From positions 1 to 8,865 of the forward strand of contig JAEYUU010000079.1 in NCBI GenBank assembly GCA_023429545.1: a stretch of 8,865 nucleotides of DNA, written 5' to 3'. The position numbers and the translations under genes are program-made. Within the stretch, counting starts at the first letter, position 1. Each line of letters opens with the position of its first letter. Below are positions 6,508-8,865 of the stretch, piece after piece. The stretch comes from Verrucomicrobiota bacterium (GTDB taxonomy: Bacteria; Verrucomicrobiota; Verrucomicrobiia; Verrucomicrobiales; Verrucomicrobiaceae). The notes below the pieces were generated by a model. It saw nothing but the letters and a program-made list of their open reading frames with translations, searched no databases and was not told the origin of the DNA.

Positions 6508-6993
6508 ATGAAGGGCACTCTGCAGGACTTTTCAGTGGCCGAGAATCGTGGATGGATCGCAGCGGACGATGGCAACCGTTATTCGTTCCAGGGGCCGGAG
6601 TGGAAGGGCACGGGCGTTCCCATGGCGGGCAATCGTGTGGACTTTGAGCTTCTCGGCGACGCAGCGATCTCCGTGAGGCCTGAGCTGGTTGCCGCTGTGC
6701 CTCCCGCGCAGCCGAGTTATGGCACCCCCATCGCTGGAAACAAGGTGGACAAGACCACGGCGGGCATCTGCGCTATCCTGCTGGGATCGCTGGGGATTCA
6801 CAAGTTCATCATGGGCTTCCAAACGGAGGGTATCATCATGCTGGCTGTCAGCTTGGGCGCGGGCTTCATTACCTGCGGCATCGCCAGCATGGTCGTGGGG
6901 ATCATCGGCATCATTGAAGGCATCATCTACCTCACGATGTCCCAGGAGGACTTCGACCGCACGTACGTGCAGGGCAGGAAGAAGTGGTTCTAG
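6508..6993 (+). CDS. Cold-shock-like (CSD) plus TM2 domain membrane protein
   Basis: A 161-residue protein of two parts. Residues 1-57 resemble a small OB-fold of the cold-shock type: MKGTLQDFSV, then NRGWIAADDGNRYSFQGPEWKG (13-34), then GNRVDFELLGDAAISV, matching the start-strand, RNP-like strand and closing strand order of such domains. Residues 58-80 are a Pro/Ala linker. Residues 81-143 fit TM2: DKTTAGICAILLGSLGIHKFIMGF (81-104), where GxxGxHKF is the TM2 signature, followed by a second hydrophobic stretch at about 109-142. The tail DFDRTYVQGRKKWF would be cytosolic. The function of this architecture is not established; RNA binding at the membrane or stress sensing are only guesses. The ATG at 6508 is chosen because the OB-fold begins there; the longer open frame back to 6274 overlaps the GT2 gene. 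It may be read through from GT2, 56 bases upstream. Confidence 0.85.
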   Translation: MKGTLQDFSVAENRGWIAADDGNRYSFQGPEWKGTGVPMAGNRVDFELLGDAAISVRPELVAAVPPAQPSYGTPIAGNKVDKTTAGICAILLGSLGIHKFIMGFQTEGIIMLAVSLGAGFITCGIASMVVGIIGIIEGIIYLTMSQEDFDRTYVQGRKKWF

Positions 6994-6995
6994 CG

Positions 6996-7023
6996 CCCTG
7001 GAGCGAGCGGCACTCGCTCAGGG
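6996..7023. terminator. Bulged hairpin between convergent genes, overlapping a stop codon
   Basis: CCCT (6996-6999), bulged G, GAGCGAG (7001-7007), loop CGGCA, CTCGCTC (7013-7019), AGGG (7020-7023) form an 11-bp stem with one bulge. It starts two bases after the CSD-TM2 stop and contains the stop codon (7018-7020) of the opposing gene. A bidirectional terminator is the likely role; no U-tract follows on either strand. Confidence 0.6.
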
Positions 7024-7632
7024 AGACAGCACCACCACCGTCGAGATGCGGTTTCGGATCACGTCCGCGCATTTCTGCAGCGCGAGCACGATGGCTTTGC
7101 GGTCCGTCTTGCGATTCTTGCGGTCTCCACCGTGGGACTGCAACAAGGCGACCTTCTGGTTCAAGATCAGTTCCTCAAGCAGCTTGTAGCAGTCAAACAC
7201 ACGTGCCTCGAAGAAGGGCTCGCCCTTCGCCAGACATTCCGTCAACTTCATCTGGGCGCTGACGAATCTCTTCTGGGTCTCCTCCGCGGGCGCCATCATG
7301 AAGGACTCATCCGGGAAGATTTTGGCCTGGGCGGCGACCACTTCATGGGCGAGGGCGTGCGCTTCCTGGTACATGCGGAACTCCGCCTCGAATTGAATGC
7401 GCGTGACCGCAGTGTTTTTCTCGATGGATGGTTTGGGACGATCCGCCTCTTTGGCGGCCGCCTGCGTCTGTTGAGACTTCAGCGACTCGACGAGATCTAG
7501 CAACCTTGCGATATCCTCCTTTTGAGCAAGGACTGCCTCAGCAGTCTTGAGCCATGGAGCGTAACGCTGGTGAATCCACCAGATGGCGGCCGCAGTGACG
7601 AGGCCGGTGAGAATCGAGGTAAGCCAGTACAT
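7018..7632 (-). CDS. Hypothetical single-pass membrane protein with coiled-coil-like body
   Basis: I do not recognise this 204-residue protein. Residues 3-20 (WLTSILTGLVTAAAIWWI) form one hydrophobic segment suited to an uncleaved N-terminal membrane anchor. Residues 25-60 are rich in Leu, Ala, Glu and Lys with heptad-like spacing (AEAVLAQKEDIARLLDLVESLK) and look like a coiled coil. A polar linker with Pro/Lys lies at about 61-72. The rest is helical and charged, including FEAEFRMYQEAHALAHEVV, CLAKGEPFFEARVFDCYKLLEELILNQ and a Lys/Arg-rich stretch GGDRKNRKTDRK. No enzyme motif is visible. The start ATG directly precedes the anchor; there is no clear Shine-Dalgarno. The gene is convergent with CSD-TM2 and lies 186 bases from the next minus-strand gene, so it probably has its own promoter, near the AATATCAA array. 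That it is a real gene rests on its anchor-plus-helix layout and flanking signals. Confidence 0.72.
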   Translation of the reverse strand: MYWLTSILTGLVTAAAIWWIHQRYAPWLKTAEAVLAQKEDIARLLDLVESLKSQQTQAAAKEADRPKPSIEKNTAVTRIQFEAEFRMYQEAHALAHEVVAAQAKIFPDESFMMAPAEETQKRFVSAQMKLTECLAKGEPFFEARVFDCYKLLEELILNQKVALLQSHGGDRKNRKTDRKAIVLALQKCADVIRNRISTVVVLSP

Positions 7633-7710
7633 ATTCGGGTGGAGAGCCCCTGGTGAGTGTGTTGATTACAGCAGCAATAAATTTCACGCACGCAGGGAAA
7701 AAGGACGCTA

Positions 7711-7762
7711 AATATCAATTCAATATCAATGCCCCCGATGTTCGGCAGAGATTGAATATCAA
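7711..7762. repeat. Three phased copies of AATATCAA
   Basis: AATATCAA occurs at 7711-7718, 7722-7729 and 7755-7762, always in the same orientation. The offsets are 11 and 33 bases, so all three copies lie on about the same face of the helix. They sit 79-130 bases upstream of the minus-strand gene starting at 7632 (reading as TTGATATT on that strand). This is the layout of a multi-site activator or repressor operator; the protein that would bind is unknown. Confidence 0.5.
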
Positions 7763-7799
7763 GGGCGTGATATCCCCAAGCACGCTTCAATAATGCGGT

Positions 7800-7815
7800 C
7801 GCGAAGTGCGTCGCG
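7800..7815 (-). terminator. Weak hairpin just after the membrane protein gene
   Basis: On the minus strand CGCGA and TCGCG (plus 7811-7815 and 7800-7804) pair around a six-base loop, starting three bases after the TAG stop. A short, T-containing but not U-rich stretch follows. It may be a weak terminator for the membrane protein gene. Confidence 0.28.
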
Positions 7816-7818
7816 CTG

Positions 7819-8865
7819 CTACTGTAGTTTCGGCAGGGCCTGTGAGGTGGCCTGCACCGAACTCCGCTCTATGAACGTGCGGCTGGTGATCGCCACGTCC
7901 GTGAACCACACCTTCACAGCCTTCATGCCACGGCGCAGCGGGCTGTCGGCAAAGCTTTGAATGCCCAGATGGCCCCCGATTTCCTCCACGCAGTGGCGAT
8001 AGCGCGGTGAGAGCAGGAAGGCCGCACGCGCGCGCCCTTGCAGATCGCTCCGTGTAATGGTGGGATGCAGCATGCCGTGGGTGAGGCCGTCCAAGGGCTG
8101 CTCGAGAGCGACCTCGCGAGCAGGCAGGATGAGCCAGGCGCGATGATGGAAGACGTGCATGCCCAGCGCATTCACCTTGAGCTTTCCATAGGTGCGGACA
8201 GGGAGGCCATTTGCCTTGCGCGCGGTGAAGCAACGCACGCCCTCCTTCAGACTTTCCATATCAGCCTTGCGGCAGAGCAGCAGGTCCCAGCCGAAGATGG
8301 TGCCGAACACCGTGAAGCGAAACGCCCAGCCAGAAAGATACGCGGCGAGTGCGATGATCGGCAGGCAGATCAAAAGCCCGAGCAGCGGGTGAATAAGCGA
8401 AGCCCCGGTGACCAGCACCAGCAGGGCCAGCTTGGAAATCTTCAGCGCCACATCCACCAGACCGAATGGCGAGAGCGCGATGAGCACGTTGATGGCATGT
8501 GAGGAAAGCCAAACCACCAGGAAGCACACAATCATCACCGGTGTGTAGATGGCGACGCGCACCCAGGGGATGTCCATCAGTGCGAGCTGTGGCGTGGCTG
8601 TGGCAAAGCCCAGCTCGGCCGGCATGGTCATGCTCGTGGCGGCGTCCTGCAGAGGAATGGCATTCACCTGCGCCATGGCGAGCGCGATGAGCGGCACAAA
8701 GGCCGTGCTGGCCATCAGGGCGCTGGCCTTGTCTTCGAAGAGCTCGGCAAAATCGAGCGGCTTCTTCACCAGCGCGGGCGCGGCGGCGCCGAACACATCC
8801 TTCATGAAGACCAGCGTGAGCAGTCCGAAGCCAAGACCCCAGGCCCAGGGATGGCAGTACCACGG
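7819..8865 (-). CDS. Multi-pass membrane protein of unknown function (C-terminal 348 residues; start beyond right edge)
   Basis: I do not recognise the family. The frame stays open to the last base, and the residues before the internal Met at 8805 (PWYCHPWAWGLGFGLLTLVF) form a further membrane segment in frame, so the Met at 8805 is unlikely to be the true start. Counting from the right edge, hydrophobic segments lie at about 7-22, 49-66, 102-131 and 143-190, the last probably two or more helices. After about residue 195 the chain becomes soluble and basic: a region with CRKADMESLKEGVRCF, then RTYGKLKVNALGMHVFHHRAWLILP, then a charged tail ending in ALPKLQ. Between the first two helices is KKPLDFAELFEDKASAL, likely amphipathic. 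No transporter, kinase or protease signature is visible. A weak hairpin follows its stop. Same strand as the hypothetical gene but 186 bases away, so co-transcription is uncertain. Confidence 0.75.
   Translation of the reverse strand, partial: PWYCHPWAWGLGFGLLTLVFMKDVFGAAAPALVKKPLDFAELFEDKASALMASTAFVPLIALAMAQVNAIPLQDAATSMTMPAELGFATATPQLALMDIPWVRVAIYTPVMIVCFLVVWLSSHAINVLIALSPFGLVDVALKISKLALLVLVTGASLIHPLLGLLICLPIIALAAYLSGWAFRFTVFGTIFGWDLLLCRKADMESLKEGVRCFTARKANGLPVRTYGKLKVNALGMHVFHHRAWLILPAREVALEQPLDGLTHGMLHPTITRSDLQGRARAAFLLSPRYRHCVEEIGGHLGIQSFADSPLRRGMKAVKVWFTDVAITSRTFIERSSVQATSQALPKLQ

Larger units (their letters stand above)
7633..7818. promoter_or_regulatory. AT-rich intergenic region upstream of the hypothetical gene
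   Basis: This 186-base stretch is clearly more AT-rich than its surroundings, especially 7660-7730 and 7750-7800. It should hold the promoter of the minus-strand gene starting at 7632 and the 3' end of the upstream membrane protein gene. It contains the three AATATCAA copies annotated separately and a related inverted TGATATC near 7768-7774. I cannot assign a specific -10/-35 pair. Confidence 0.45.

Noticed and set aside
7711..7762. CRISPR-like or iteron origin reading of the AATATCAA copies
   Set aside because: Units are only 8 bases with unequal spacing and no rep or cas gene nearby, so a transcription factor site is the simpler reading.

Overview
The window is GC-rich by eye (many stretches well above half G+C, so several long shadow reading frames arise on the opposite strands) and densely packed with bacterial genes. 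None of the seven visible start codons is preceded by a clear AGGAGG-type ribosome binding site. The gene styles (a fused trehalose synthase/phosphatase, WcaL-like glycosyltransferases, a CSD-TM2 protein) and the weak Shine-Dalgarno signals would fit a free-living Gram-negative such as a Verrucomicrobiota member. That taxonomic guess is an inference from overall impression, not from a marker gene.

Layout, left to right. Bases 1-1727 (minus) hold the N-terminal 575 codons of a bifunctional trehalose-6-phosphate synthase/phosphatase that runs off the left edge. A 140-base divergent spacer with small palindromes separates it from panC (1868-2716, plus), pantoate-beta-alanine ligase of pantothenate/CoA synthesis. 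A perfect hairpin sits between panC and a convergent YbgC/4HBT-type acyl-CoA thioesterase (2775-3209, minus). An 85-base divergent spacer then leads to two overlapping plus-strand glycosyltransferases: a 631-residue GT4 enzyme (3295-5190) and a 422-residue GT2 enzyme (5183-6451), which look translationally coupled and probably build a surface polysaccharide or glycoconjugate. They are followed by a small cold-shock-like/TM2 membrane protein (6508-6993, plus).

The right part holds two minus-strand genes I cannot assign: a 204-residue single-pass, coiled-coil-like membrane protein (7018-7632) and the C-terminal 348 residues of a multi-pass membrane protein whose start lies beyond the right edge (7819-8865). 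The 186-base spacer between them is AT-rich and carries three copies of AATATCAA spaced by 11 and 33 bases.

Most of the window is ordinary metabolism and envelope biosynthesis; I see no CRISPR array, tRNA, rRNA, transposase or phage gene. The most interesting signals are within proteins: the GT4 enzyme carries a second, diverged copy of its own N-terminal Rossmann domain at its C-terminus, with no second nucleotide-binding half, and the GT2 enzyme ends in a two-copy 37-residue repeat. The helically phased AATATCAA array is the best candidate regulatory site.
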